Below, in pieces: positions 20,901 to 32,689 of a DNA stretch of 64,000 nt. Position numbers and translations under genes: made by a program. Source of the DNA: Ligula intestinalis (Eukaryota > Platyhelminthes > Cestoda > Diphyllobothriidea > Diphyllobothriidae); assembly GCA_036362985.1 (NCBI GenBank), contig JAYGXS010000003.1, positions 84,190,117 to 84,254,116 on the forward strand, written 5' to 3'. The notes beneath the pieces were generated by a model, which was not told where the DNA came from, ran no database searches, and was given only the letters and a program-made list of their open reading frames with translations. Numbering within the stretch: the first letter of the stretch is position 1; every line of letters starts with the position of its first letter.

Positions 20901-22770
20901 CTTCCGGCCAACCGACACGAGCTGCTCCAGTGCTCCCCCTTTCTGCTGCGACCCAACGGCCGCTAACCAAACAGGCCCTCGCCCAAAGCATAGTTGTCCC
21001 TAGACTTGGCCTCTTCTTATACAGTCACGTGAACAGACAACGCGCATCGAGCAGCCTACCTTGCCACAACTCACCCGCTTAACTGCCTCTTTGACCTTAT
21101 GAATTACAAACCGAGTCCAGCATGTTGACACAATAATAAACCCGTTCAAAACACGCCTCCGATAGCACGCTCGCGAACGGTTGAGTTGTCCACATACCGC
21201 TGCTCACACGCACCAGATGGACGCATTTATCACACAAAAGAGAGCAGGTGATTTACGACAACTTGTCCTGCGTACCAATAAATCGCTCTTAATATCTGAC
21301 TGACTTCCATCAGACGAAATTTGTTTAGTCTTTTCGGTATAGTACATATACTTTCCTTGACCGCTACAGGTCCCTAAGGGTTATGCCTAAAAGCTATCTG
21401 AGTCCCGCGGGTATCAGCTAATCTTGAAGTTTAAATGTAGAAACCTAGCAATATCCAATGAACATTGGTAGGTGCGTAACATCCGTCAACATTGAAGTCT
21501 GTCAGCAAATACACCAAAACCCATATCTGGAAGGTAAAAGTCCATCAGACTGAATGTTGACAAACTATAGGCTCCTAATCTCCAGGACTTGTCGAAAAAA
21601 TGAACGCATCTTACTCATTGCCTCATTCGGAGCATCTCTTTGAAAGGCCAAACACGCTAAAAAGGGTTCGCAAAAAACCCTGTGTCAGTTGAGGAATTAC
21701 GGTTTTTACACCGCGACCCCCTTCTTGCATCGACCCCAAAACACAAAGCAAACGTCGTCATAGAGAAGTGCTTTAATCCCTTCGTAACCGAAGCCTGTCG
21801 TACAAAAATAAGTGGCAGGGAAGATATCCGAGAAAGGATAACAGTGAAAACTCTACAAAACCTAAGTCTTTAAAATAATAATATACAGACACACATGGAT
21901 ATATGTACATAGAATACAGGGTGCACTCAGCACAGTGGGAAATAGACTAGGAGGGATTTTCGGGTTTCTCTTGTTTGTCCTCTAAAACGAGATAAAAAAT
22001 CCATCAAAAAACGGTTAAAGCGACAAGTGCAATGCAAAGATCCGAATTCCTCCATTCCTCTGCCCGATATAAACTTATTTGCATCACTGCTATCTGCTGA
22101 AAAAGTGTGAATTAATATTAATTAGCCGCAGGCAGGCATAACTTCGAGTGCATTTTCCACAGGTAAATCAGGGGTTCCCAAGGGTAAATGCTATTACAGG
22201 CCTCACAGCAATTAGGCCTTACTAGCAAACACGAGATGAATCGCCGGCGATGTGCAGTGTTGTACTGGATAAAGCGTTAAAATACATACATCCAAACATA
22301 TCCTGCTGAAAACATGAATTATCGAAAACGAAAAGTAAGCATTCTGCGAAACCTAAACGACTGCATGACCCTATTGAGCTAGGCTCAATCAACCAGTGAT
22401 TTCTCCAAGTTTTCCCTAGGTTCTTTCCGGTATAACTTCAATACGTAAATTTAACTTTACAATTTTGCCGGAGCTCATTGGCAAATGCTAGGTAAACTCA
22501 TCGAAGTGGGACTCATACGATAGGCTATCAATCGAAAGCGAGTATTACAAAAACTCAGTACAGGGTTGCATGACCGCAGAAATAAGGATGAAGGGCAAGC
22601 TTTGACTTATCCTCAGTGACTGTTGTGAAGTAAAAAATATTTTTTTCACATAACGGCACTGCATAGCCCCTCATCGAAGTCGACGTTTGTGATACAATCA
22701 TGGGCTAAATGTGGACATCACAAAGTTTAACATGGAAACACGTGGATAAATAATTACAGGTAATTGTACA
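20901..22770. other. No supported gene
   Basis: A/T-rich sequence with no convincing domain, splice-bounded exon or element ends. The last 35 nt (ACACGTGGATAAATAATTACAG) match 37,860-37,885 and 52,690-52,710, showing that the shared array-block sequence begins there. Confidence 0.4.
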
Positions 22771-23730
22771 GAAGACGCTAAAGATCATGCAATATTCCGA
22801 CATATGCCAAACGGTAAATGGTCTTGACTGATTATTGTGTAGTCCATTCTGAAGTTATTTCAGTTAGGATAGGATGCTGGTTTTTTAACGAGCTTCTTTC
22901 CGACTCCTAGCAAAACGTATCTATTATAAAAACGGACTAGTAAAGTAGTATGCCTTTTTATGATCGATTTTGACTGCCTTTATAAATTCAAGTATATTTT
23001 ATGGAAAACAAAGACGAAAAAATTATTTCTTGTACATATTTGATAGCAAATTACAACTTCTTTAAACTTTGTACTTGTAGGAAGGGTAGTTTACGGTTTT
23101 AAAAAGTTGCTCGATTGCCGAAGAAAGTTTCTAACCTAGTGACTGCTATACTGAAATTCAAAGTTTAGAAACTGCGCACTGTGTACATCTTGTTTAAGGA
23201 AAAGTACGTTTTCGCCTACAGTTTGAGAAAGAAGTCACATAGTTTTCATAAATATTGAAATAGATGTGGAAAATATTTTATGCAGTTTAGGCAGCGTTAA
23301 TAAATTGACAGTTACGATGTTTTATGAATAAACGCCTCACGATTGTAAAAAAGCTCATAATTAGCAACTTTTTTTAAAACCGAAAGCTTCCCTTCCTTCG
23401 AGTGTAAAATTTAAAAAAGCATAATTTGCTATCAAACATGTACAAGAAATAATTTTTTTGTGCATTTTTCCATAAAATATACTTGAATTTATAGAGGCAG
23501 TCAAAATAAAAGAGAAAAAAGCATACTACTTAGTAGTCTGTTTTTACAATAGATACGTTTTGCTAGGAGTCGGAAAGAAGCTCGTTAAAAAGCCAGCATC
23601 CTATCCTAACTGAAATGACTTCAGAATAGACTACACAATAATTAGTATCACAACTTTAGTCGATGCCGTTTACCGAATGAGTATCAATCTTTCGCATATG
23701 TCGGAATATTGCATGATCTTTGGCGTCTAC
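22771..23730. mobile_element. Foldback element 1 (long inverted repeat)
   Basis: The left arm (about 22,771-23,112) and right arm (about 23,362-23,730) are inverted copies. Outer ends are GAAGACGC and GCGTCTAC, and both arms share ATCATGCAATATTCCGACAT. TGTACA flanks both sides (22,765-22,770 and 23,731-23,736). The paralogous empty site near 37,890 has a single TGCACA at the same place, which supports insertion with a 6-bp duplication. The spacer of about 250 nt has no coding. Transcripts would form a long hairpin. Confidence 0.75.
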
Positions 23731-23736
23731 TGTACA

Positions 23737-24540
23737 CACAAGGTCGCGCGCCATATCCAGTGCGTATAGGTTCCTTTATAAAAAGGCGGGCAGATAATCA
23801 GTGCACATAAATTCTTGGAAAAAGATCCCACACTGACCTAACATGGGTTTTAAAAGCGATAAATATGCCTACAGAAGAGTATGGAGACACGGAGCATTTG
23901 AAAGTCATTTGATTGTAATACATTTTCACGCCTTTGGGAAATTATTTTTGGGTAAAAGAAGCCTCACTGCGATATAAATACGGCGGAAAACACAGCTCGC
24001 GGTGAGGCTTAAGTATTCTAAAGAGAAGTAAAACCAAAACGGCACAGGGAATCTGGAATCGGTTGAACAACAGAAGCTTGTCGTGGTGTAGGCATCGGAT
24101 GGTCAATAACAAACATTCGCTGTATCTACGAGAACAAAGAAACTGTCATCGGGTTTTTCTAAGGGAAGACTGCTAAAAAGGCAGACGATTCAAACCAAAG
24201 ATCAAAAAGCATACTAAGCAAAGTGAAGGGTACCTGGATGCAATCGCCAGTGATGCCTCTTCAGGCTTGAATTTTGCGTAAAGGCGAGACCACAAATTGC
24301 ACACGAATACGCTCGCAGCTCTGAAACCAAAATAATAGAAAGGTTTATAGGCTAGTACAGCGTTGAAATATTGATCTGGGTTAGTTTTAGGCTCCTCGCG
24401 GGAGATAACCACTAGGAACACAAGACAGTGACTAGAAGATACAGCTCCTTCACGACTTAGCTCTACATTTTCACTGCAGTAGGTACACGACACATTATAG
24501 GAGTTCTTCAAGGTTCTTAAACATAAGCATTTCAATAAAA
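23737..24540. repeat. Array block carrying an A-type finger, copy 1
   Basis: Aligns along its length with 37,895-38,590 (shared GGTAAAAGAAGCCTCACTGC, GGAGACACGGAGCA). The A-type exon sits at the same place in both, so exon and introns were duplicated together. Confidence 0.7.
24234..24320 (-). CDS. Single C2H2 zinc-finger exon, A type
   Basis: This 87-nt exon has acceptor TGGTTTCAG and donor GTACCC, phase 1 at both ends. It encodes AYSCAICGLAF, helix TQNSSLKR, then H-x4-H with LHP after it. Helix positions -1, 2, 3 and 6 are Q, S, S and R. The Pro after the second histidine distinguishes this subtype. Its paralogue is at 38,409-38,495. Confidence 0.75.
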
Positions 24541-24781
24541 AATAGTTCGCTTTTAGGAACGTGGACTTTTCTCTTTAGTACAGATGGCATCATGCCAGGG
24601 AGATTATTATTCCTGTGTCCTATATCCAGATTTCACCCTCCTAGGCTTGATCCTAACATAAGTCAAACCTAATCCGAACAATCGTGTCCAGGAGGTCTGA
24701 TACCGTCGGCAGTGGATCAAGAGAACAATTTTAGTGTGAAAGAATCCTCAGCAACTTCTAAGTGGTAAGTCGCAGACATTG

Positions 24782-25271
24782 TGTTAGGATGACCGAGCAC
24801 GTCATCCAGACAGACATCCTAGGTCACGCCGGAACAAAGGCGCGCGAACAGGCCAGTCCGGCGCATACAAAACGGGCAAAGTCACGCGAACTTCAACGTC
24901 AGAAACCACGCGAGGAGTTCAAGGTGTTATGCGCACGCGAGACTGCTATCAAAGAGGTCACGCTGAGGATAGATGCACAGGCGCGCGTTAGCGAGCGCGC
25001 GCATGGCCACTGGAGAGCCAATGGGGAGCAATGACTATTGCCCCTTAAATAGCGAGACTGTGAGCAGAACGGGACTGTCATTGGAGACGCTGCCGACGAC
25101 CCGAGACGAGACCGACCGCAGAAGGCAAGCTGTTGAACACACAGAAACAGAGTTGATGTACTTGTACAACTGACAGTAAAGTACAATCTGCTATACTGTT
25201 CTGTCTTGTCTTCCTAACACGTACTGAGGAACATAACCGGTGTTGACACAGGAACACACTCGGTTACAACA
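24782..25271. repeat. Solo LTR
   Basis: A 490-bp segment with ends TGTTAGGATGACC and GGTTACAACA (TG...CA, with TGTT/AACA inverted ends), flanked by a perfect 5-bp duplication CATTG (24,777-24,781 and 25,272-25,276). It has a TTAAATAG TATA-like motif near 25,046. No internal region remains, so I infer recombination between two LTRs. It sits in the intron between the A finger (24.2 kb) and D finger (25.8 kb). Confidence 0.7.
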
Positions 25272-25329
25272 CATTGAATCGACTTTCCTTATATCAAATG
25301 CCAGTAATCTGGCCGACTAGAGGGCAAGG

Positions 25330-25690
25330 TGGGGAGCAGCTGCTGGCGTAGTCGAGGCCTCCATCTAGCGTATGCCTTGTCAGTGCGACCGTCTCGGAAT
25401 GATACGCCTACGCGCCACGTTAGCGCAGCGCCCAGTACTTACGAGCCAATTTACCGCATGCTCTCTTACATTATCGACGAACTGGTAGACGACAAAACTA
25501 TGTCCAGACAGCCGAAGGTTTGCTCAAGCAAACATCGTCTACGCGTGCTACACATGTCCTGCTTTACACAAGGCCAATTTTTGGTTCAAATCTCTCATCA
25601 GCGAGCCACTGAGTCTGACTCTCAGTCTTGATAGGGACAGGGGTATCCTGTGAAACCCCCAATAGATTCAAAAGTGTCCAATTTTGAACG
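25330..25690. repeat. Intronic repeat R1, copy 1
   Basis: Shares GCGAGCCACTGAGTCTGACT and CAGGGGTATCCTG-type text with about 38,700-38,990 and 39,775-39,880. It lies just upstream of a D-type finger exon in each place, so it belongs to the duplicated unit. Confidence 0.55.
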
Positions 25691-25820
25691 GTGAGAAATG
25701 CGTAAGGATGAATTCCTCAGGCCCAGCTTCACTCACACTCACAAGAAAAAATATTGGCAAACACAGAGCGGGCAAAATGACGAGGTGAAAGCTTGAAGAA
25801 GGAAACAAAGAGAGGCGTAC

Positions 25821-25907
25821 TTTTATGCACAGCATTCACGTGCTTCTTCAGGGCATCGCTGTATTTGTAAGAAGAACCACAAATATCACACGGGAAGTTT
25901 CGGAGAT
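25821..25907 (-). CDS. Single C2H2 zinc-finger exon, D type
   Basis: This 87-nt exon has acceptor TTTGTTTCAG and donor GTACGC, phase 1 at both ends. It encodes NFPCDICGSSY, helix KYSDALKK, then H-x4-H (HVNAVH). Helix positions -1, 2, 3 and 6 are Y, D, A and K. Tyr replaces the usual Phe in the core. Confidence 0.78.
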
Positions 25908-26229
25908 CTGAAACAAAAAAGCAACAGATTAAGAAAGTTTAATCTACCATAAGCTGGATTTGTCTGCAAGAAAAACACTATATTGGTGAAAGATCATGCT
26001 AGGTAGAAAGGTAGACAGACTGTGCGTCAAGTAATATCCTGAAAAATTACATTTATGAATCTGCGACCTCACGAATTCGCGTAATTATCGTTAGGCCTCT
26101 AACGATTAAAGTACGTAAGTCCAGAGCCATATATTCTTTCGTGAGCGACATGATGTGTAGTCAACTTTTTGTAAGAAGTTGTTATGGATGATAATTGTAA
26201 CAAATACGGGTAGTTTATAGGGCCGGCCA

Positions 26230-26450
26230 AAGATAACATGGGAACAAACACTGCCCACAATGCAAGTGGCTTTGCGCCAAATTCCCAAGAAAGTACTTTT
26301 ACTAAGAAGCTAAGCATTGTGCTTAAGTTTAGGGTCGCTGTCAAGGTTGGAGGTAGAGTCGAGGTTAGGATCAGAACTATGTCGACGGTTAAGTTTTTGA
26401 TTCTTGTTAACTGGAGGGTTGAAGTTTAGCGTAGGTCGAGATAAGCAAAG
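26230..26450. repeat. Intronic repeat R3 (copy near 26.3 kb)
   Basis: Starts CAATGCAAGTGGCTTTGCGC and continues into GTTA/TTAGG-rich text (GGTTAAGTTTTTGATTCTTG). Related copies are near 29.65, 30.36, 31.17, 34.27 and 37.66 kb, each between finger exons. Confidence 0.55.
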
Positions 26451-26636
26451 AATTTAAAACATATGACAGCGCCACCTTATAAAATTACATTTTTGACCGC
26501 AAAAATGGCAATAAACAGTCAATTATGGAGACAGAATCATGCGCCGCTAATTGCGTGTCACTAACAAATACTCGAAAACACAGAGCAGGCAAAAAGACGA
26601 CGGGAAGATAGATGAAGAAATCAAAAAGAGGGATAC

Positions 26637-26723
26637 CTCCGTAAACAGTGTTCACGTGCTTTTTTAGGGATCCCTTTTGTGTGAACGAAGGGCCACGAAT
26701 ATCACATTGGAAGGTTCGCAAGA
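26637..26723 (-). pseudogene. Degenerate D-type zinc-finger exon
   Basis: The unit keeps its 87-nt length and open frame (TFQCDIRGPSF, helix TQKGSLKK) but the second zinc Cys is Arg and the last His is Tyr, so zinc binding is lost. The acceptor AG is replaced by TC and the donor reads GTATCC. It is probably skipped in splicing. D neighbours lie on both sides. Confidence 0.7.
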
Positions 26724-27088
26724 GACCGAAATTCATCGCAGACTGGGTTTGCTTGCTTCAATGCTCTTTTTACGTTAGAGGATAATGCGGTTCTACGTAC
26801 ACAAGTAAGGCACTATTATAGGGACCCTACAGAGAACACGGATGCTTGCATTCATAATTTCGTGAGCGGTAAGTTATATGTATTATTTTTAGCAAATATT
26901 CGTTAAGAATAATAGTAATAATAAATATGACCGGCTAAATAGGACATTTTCCGAACCTACCAACAAGCCTGGCAGTGGCTGACATGTCGCTAAGGCGTAT
27001 GTCTAAGTGTCTCACAAGAAGATATTGGCAAACACAGAGCAGGCAAAAAGACGAGCGTTAAGATCGGCGGAAACAAAAAGAAGCGTAC

Positions 27089-27175
27089 TTTTGTGCACAG
27101 TATTGACGTGCCTCTTCAGGCTTCCCCTCCGCTTAAAAGAATTTCCACAAATATCGCACGTAACGTTTTGCAGAT
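27089..27175 (-). CDS. Single C2H2 zinc-finger exon, D type
   Basis: This 87-nt exon has acceptor TTGTTTCAG and donor GTACGC, phase 1 at both ends. It encodes NVTCDICGNSF, helix KRRGSLKR, then HVNTVH. Helix positions -1, 2, 3 and 6 are R, G, S and R. Its upstream intron (about 27.2-28.1 kb) is homologous to the one at 31.0-32.65 kb. Confidence 0.8.
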
Positions 27176-28257
27176 CTGAAACAAAAATCAACAGAGTAAG
27201 GAACATCCTTGTACCAGACGTTGGGGTTGCTTGCTCCAACGCTCCATTTACGTTAATTGAAAGTCTTAAAGAAACGCTGCGACCTCATGAATTCGCGTAT
27301 TTTCGCATAGGACCTTGAACAGAACACAGAGACTTGGAGCCCTAACACTTAGAATAGGCAGTTACTGGTCGATTACTAGTTTCGCGAGCGATGAGTTGTA
27401 CGTTTCATTTCTATGTAATAATCTGCTAAGAGTAGTAGAAGTAAAAAGGTAGGAGTACCTCGATGGGCGGCCTGGGGGTGGGCGCCCTTCGGTCTTAAGG
27501 GCTCTTGATTTTAGAGGAGAGAACGGGTAGGGCATGTCAGGTAAAAAAGTAGGATCGCAATAATCCTGTAAAATAAAGAATTTACGAAGGTTAGTTGGAG
27601 CGCGTACTGAAAACTCAGGCGGGGAAACTGAAGTACGCTTTAATATCATCACTAACCTTCCCTCACCGGACCAGAGGCGAGCGCTTGTTACGAGGGGGGG
27701 GGGGCGTGCCCTAACCTCGGGCGAGGTCACTAAGATACATTTTCTAGTAGTACTACAAACCCCAACTCGAAGAAAGGCGAACGAGTGAAGAAGGTTGGCG
27801 ATTGTGGAAATTAACTCTACTTAAAATCTGCAAATAAGTGATTATTCCGGTGCTTAATTTGAGACAGCCATTTTTGCTTAATATGCTGACTTAAGCGGTT
27901 ATTGTATGCGGTGGCCGTCCGAGTACCCCTCTGTAGTTCAATTCCATCATCTAATCCCTATCGGACCGGCGGCCAGCGTGCGGAAACTGGAAAATGGCGG
28001 GTAATTCAGCCTACGTAAAATTTGTAAGTAGGTGGTTATAATACATAAGGACCCTTCTGCGACCCCGGTAGGTACTCTTACCGTACAAAATAGGGCCGGC
28101 TAAACAGGACACCAGTGCGCTGTTCGAACCTATCAACAAGCCGGGCAGGAGCAGACACGGTGTTGGTCTGGGCGTGTAAAAAAAAAATACCGAGAAACAC
28201 CTAGCACGTATGAAGACGAGAGAGAGAACTCGAAGAATGAAACAATAAGAGGCGTAC

Positions 28258-28344
28258 TTTTGTGCACAGTGTCAACGTGCTTCTTCAGGTCTCCCTTCCA
28301 TTTGAATGAATTGTGACAAATATCGCAGGTGACGATTTCCAGAT
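28258..28344 (-). CDS. Single C2H2 zinc-finger exon, D type
   Basis: This 87-nt exon has acceptor TTGTTGCAG and donor GTACGC, phase 1 at both ends. It encodes IVTCDICHNSF, helix KWKGDLKK, then HVDTVH. Helix positions -1, 2, 3 and 6 are W, G, D and K, the same W..D combination as the exon at 40,236-40,322. Confidence 0.8.
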
Positions 28345-28718
28345 CTGCAACAAAAAAAGAACAGAACGGAGTAAGATACTTCGACATAACAGAGAGGTTG
28401 GTTTCATGTGCTTCGAGGCTTCTTTTAAGTTTGCGGATAATGACAATTGCCATTCTACCAGAAACGCACTACATTAGCGAAGGATCAAATTATGAAACAC
28501 CGTGAACAAGCTCTGCATAACGTGATAGCCCGTGAAATTTAGTTTTCGCACTCTGTGGCTTCGCGATACTTGCCTAGTTTTTGCTTAGCAACCAAAAACG
28601 TACAGTAGGCAAGAATTTGTGAAGTAGACATAAAGAGACGCGGCTAGTACGGTCACCTAATCAGGACACTGGAACAGACAGCGCCGATAAGGCAAACACC
28701 CTTGGCAAAAGTAGCTTG

Positions 28719-29616
28719 TGTAGGCCCACTCATATACCCATAGTCCCAGCATTTTGTTGTGCAAAAACAGTGGTTGTAGAGTGTTGGAGGATGGGAAAAT
28801 AGGATGGGCAGCGAAGAAATCTTTTAGAAGCAAGTGTACAGTGAAAAAAATGTAGTCGAAGTTGCTTCCCGCAGCCAATGGGAAAAGGTTGTTCTGCATG
28901 TAAATTGAAGGCGCGCGCGGCGCATTGCGCCGCCGACTACACTAATCTAACTACAGAACGGTAAGCTGGACCTCAGGTAAGTTGATTTAGACAACCTCCT
29001 AACCACCATTTCAGTTTTCCGGGAAATTCAAGAAACCTGCAGTTTGGTAATCGGGTTTTTCCGCAATGAGTTAAATGATAGCACAGATTAGGGGAATCTA
29101 CAGAAATAAGTCAACAGCACTTTTAAATACAGTAAAATAAAAATGCATTTAGAATTTATAAAAGTATATTCCACTGCGTATCCTAATTTCCTGCCTACAA
29201 AATCCGATGAACACCGTTTTCGTCGGAAAACATGCGGGTTGTTCCGCATGTAAATTGAAGGTGTGCGCGGCGCTTCGCACCGCGGACTATACTAATTTAA
29301 CTTCTTAACGGTAAATTGGACCTCATTTAAGTTGAGGTAGACGACTTTCTAACCAACATTTTGATTTTCCGGAAAATTCAAGAAACCTGCAATTGAGCAA
29401 TCGAGTTTTACGCAATAAGTTTAACGATAATATAAGTTAGGAAAATCTACGGATATAAACCAATAACACTTCTACATACAGTAAAATAAAAATGCATTGA
29501 GCATTTATTAAATTATATTCCACTGCGTGTCCTAATTCACCACCTATAAAACCCTATAACCACCGTTTTTATAGGAAAACATGCAGGAAGTAGGTATTAA
29601 TGAGTGGACCTACATA
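28719..29616. mobile_element. R2 inverted-repeat elements, two overlapping copies
   Basis: The first copy starts GTAGGCCCACTCATATACCC and runs uninterrupted to about 29,235. A second, lacking its own left end, continues to ATGAGTGGACCTAC at about 29,600-29,613. This uninterrupted copy defines where the LINE split the R2 at 683-8612. No coding is seen. The join near 29,235 suggests unequal recombination. Confidence 0.55.
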
Positions 29617-29639
29617 TGCTACTGTTGCCGTGTCTTTGC

Positions 29640-29860
29640 GCCAAATTTCGGGGAAGGTAGGTTGAGAAGGAAGGCGAGCGTTATAATTAGAGTTGGGGAA
29701 AAGTTCTAGGTTGGAGTTAACTTCAGTGTCGGGATAGGGATTATGTAAACAGTTAAGTTTTGGGTTCTTGTTAACTGTAGGATTTAGGCTAAGCGCAGGA
29801 TCGAGAGGGCAGTTCAGTTTTATACTAGAGTTAATACACAAGAATAGTCATCCACCCTGA
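29640..29860. repeat. Intronic repeat R3 (copy near 29.7 kb)
   Basis: Contains TTTGCGCCAAATTTC, then GTTAAGTTTTGGGTTCTTGT and a run ending GAGTTAATACACAAGAATA, as in the other R3 copies. It directly follows the R2 pair. Confidence 0.55.
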
Positions 29861-30349
29861 AAATTATGGTAAGGCCAGCTAGTTGAAACGCACGGGACAT
29901 TCTTATTCACGTGCATCGCGTAGGTGGGCATACAAGTAATCCGTATTGTTACTTGTCCGTCCAAATTCGTGAATTTTCGAAGTTCTCGGGAGTCTAGGAA
30001 CGCAACCCATCTCAAATTCACGGTGCTGGTGTATACTTAAAAGGAAGAGCTACTACGTCTGGATAAGAGGCGTCAATGTACTATAAGATGGGTTTACTTA
30101 GGCTAAAGCTTCTTTTACGTTCGAGTATGAGGACAATTGCTAGTCTGCGGTGAAAAACGCACAAGTGGTAAAATATCACGCTAGGAAACAACCCTAACAA
30201 GCTCTGCGTAAAAAAAGTATCCGGGAAATTTATGTTTTTCAATCTGCGACTTCATTATATTGGTGTATTTTTTGCTTGGGACACTACCACTTAAAATAGA
30301 CAAGACATTTTGAAATGTAAATAAACATACATGACAAAACAGGATACGG

Positions 30350-30570
30350 AAACAGGCACAGCCGGCAATGCACGTGGCTTTGAGCCAAAATCCGGAAAAA
30401 AAGTAGGTTTAAAAGGAAGGTGAGCATTACGGGGTGGGAGTTAAGGGCTGGTTTAGGATTAAGATTATACTGTGAGCTAAGTTTTGGGTTCTTGTTAATT
30501 CCGGCCTATAATTTTAGCATATGGTTGAGAAAACAGTTTACTTTTATGTTGGGTTTAATGCATAATACTA
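30350..30570. repeat. Intronic repeat R3 (copy near 30.4 kb)
   Basis: Contains GCAATGCACGTGGCTTTGAG and GCTAAGTTTTGGGTTCTTGT. It lies directly downstream (in gene direction) of the D finger at 30.7 kb. Confidence 0.55.
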
Positions 30571-30691
30571 TATAAAACTCCCTCTATCGCTCCCAGCGTT
30601 CCCCCATGCACCATTCAACTGCATGTCACAAGATAACACTGACAGACACAGATGAGGCAAAACTGGAAGAATGAACCCAACAGAGACGTAC

Positions 30692-30778
30692 TTTCGTGCA
30701 CAGCACTGATGTGCTTTTTCAAATATGACCTATGCTGGAAAGAATGTCCACAAATATCACAAGAGAAGTTTCGCAGAT
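30692..30778 (-). CDS. Single C2H2 zinc-finger exon, D type
   Basis: This 87-nt exon has acceptor CTGTTTCAG and donor GTACGT, phase 1 at both ends. It encodes NFSCDICGHSF, helix QHRSYLKK, then HISAVH. Helix positions -1, 2, 3 and 6 are H, S, Y and K. The last full codon is Glu rather than Lys. Confidence 0.8.
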
Positions 30779-31493
30779 CTGAAACAGAAAACGACAGAGT
30801 AAAATACTTTAGCGTACCAGAGACGGGGTTAACTGGCTATAGGGTTTATTTGGGTTCGAAGATAATAAAAATTGTTAGTCTACAAGAAAAAAAAACAGAA
30901 TTCCCGCGAAATATCACGGTACAAAACAATGTTAACAAGCTTTGCGTTAGGTAATATCCCGAAAAGTCACATTTCTGAATCTGCGACCTCAGGATATTCA
31001 CGTATTTGCGCTTGGGACCCTTAAAATAAGCAGGTCCTGGTTTATTGATTGGTTTGTAAGCAGTAAGCTGAATATATCACTTTTTTGCAAGAACTTGTTT
31101 ACAATAGTAATAAAGAGAGATGACTTGTACCGTCGGCTAACTATAACTATAAGACGCACCGCAACAGTGCATGTGACTTTGCACCAAATTCCAGGTCGGG
31201 GGTAAAGTCAGATGAGGGATCTGGATCATGGCAATAGTTAAGTTTACGGCTAATGTTACCGTTTACTGTACGGCTAGGCTAGTAAGTAATTTTAAAAATA
31301 AGATGGCGTCAGTACTACCTGTTAACCCACAGAAATTGGGTAGGATTATGTCGTGGGGTCGTCTGGGGAAAGTGTGAAGCGCGCCCCGCAGGCTCACGCA
31401 CACCTGATTTTCGGGGAGAGGACGGGTGGGACATGTCAGGAAAGTAATTAAATCCCAATATATAGGTTTAATAAAAAAAATTACGAGGACAAC

Positions 31494-32177
31494 CCTAATA
31501 GCAATGTTCCGAAACCAAAGGTTAAATTGGTTCCAGTGCAACCAAAGGTCCCACTTTGGTCCTACTGCGCCGCGATTGCGTACATGGGCGGTATTCCGTG
31601 CACCGGCCCGGGTAGTCTGCAAGCTGTCATCGAAATCGATGGTCGAACACCCACACACAAGCTATCACGTCCACCTGCATTTGCTACCTCCCCCCTCTCC
31701 AAATGCGTCACCTGGATCGATGCCTTACTCTGGCAACTTATGCCGGCGTATGCCTAGGGCGAAAAACCCATGTTCAGATCACACAATGCCAACTAAGGGT
31801 GCACTTTATACACGTAGTCGCCCCCTACCCCCAAACCCACCCCCCTATTTGAACGCGTGCGCCCCGAACACGGTTTTTTCGCCCTAGGCATACGCCGGCA
31901 AAAGCTGCCAGAGTAAGGCATCGATCCAGGCGACGCATTTGGAGAGGGGGGAGGTAGCAAATGCAGGAGGCGTGCGTGCGCGTAGGGTTTTTCTCAGGTG
32001 GACGTGAGAGCTTGTGTGTGGGTGGTCGACCATCGATTTCGATGACGGCGTGTAGACTACCCCGGCCGGCGCACGAAATGCCGCCATATACGCAATCACG
32101 GCGCAGTAGGACCAAAGTGGGACCTTTGGTTGCACTGGAACCAATTTAACCTTTGGTTCCGGAACATTGCTATTAGG
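31494..32177. mobile_element. Foldback element 2 (long inverted repeat)
   Basis: The arms 31,494-31,775 and 31,864-32,177 are near-perfect inverted copies, with CCTAATAGCAATGTTCCG at the outer ends. The right arm has about 30 extra bp. The spacer is about 88 nt. GC content is higher than the flanks. Flanking sequence on both sides aligns with 27,580-27,620, which lacks the element, so that site serves as the empty version. Open frames in both arms mirror each other and are not taken as genes. Confidence 0.72.
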
Positions 32178-32689
32178 AAAGTTGGGTCGCGTACTCAAAC
32201 CTTGGGAGAAGACACTGAGATTAGCTTCAATATCATCGCTGACCCCCCCGCCCGACCAACGGTGTACGCGTGCATGTAGGGGGAAGTGTACCCAAACCTC
32301 GGGCGAGGTAACTGAGAGATATTTGCTAGTGATATCACCGACACCAACTAGGGAAAAGTTTAAAGGAGTACAAAAGTGGGTAGGTTACGTAAATCACCCT
32401 ACTTCAAATTTTTAAGTGAGCGATAATTCCCGTGGTAAGTTTAAAAAGGCCAACGTTGCTTAGTTTGCTGATTTTAGCAGTTATTGAATTTCTTTGCCTT
32501 CGGAGAACCGTTCTGCATTTTAACGCTATCAGAAAATCCCTGCTGGATCGATGGATGGCGTGTAGAAAACCAGAAGTTTATAGGTAATTCAACCTACTTA
32601 AAAATTTAAGAAGGTAGCTATAATACATAAGGACTTTCAAAAGACACCTCGATAGAACCTCACCTAAAATTGCTGCCACCAGTCAGCCA

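Noticed and set aside
31426..32198. Several open stretches of 76-153 codons on both strands
   Set aside because: They lie in the inverted arms of foldback 2 and mirror each other. They reflect GC-rich palindromic sequence.
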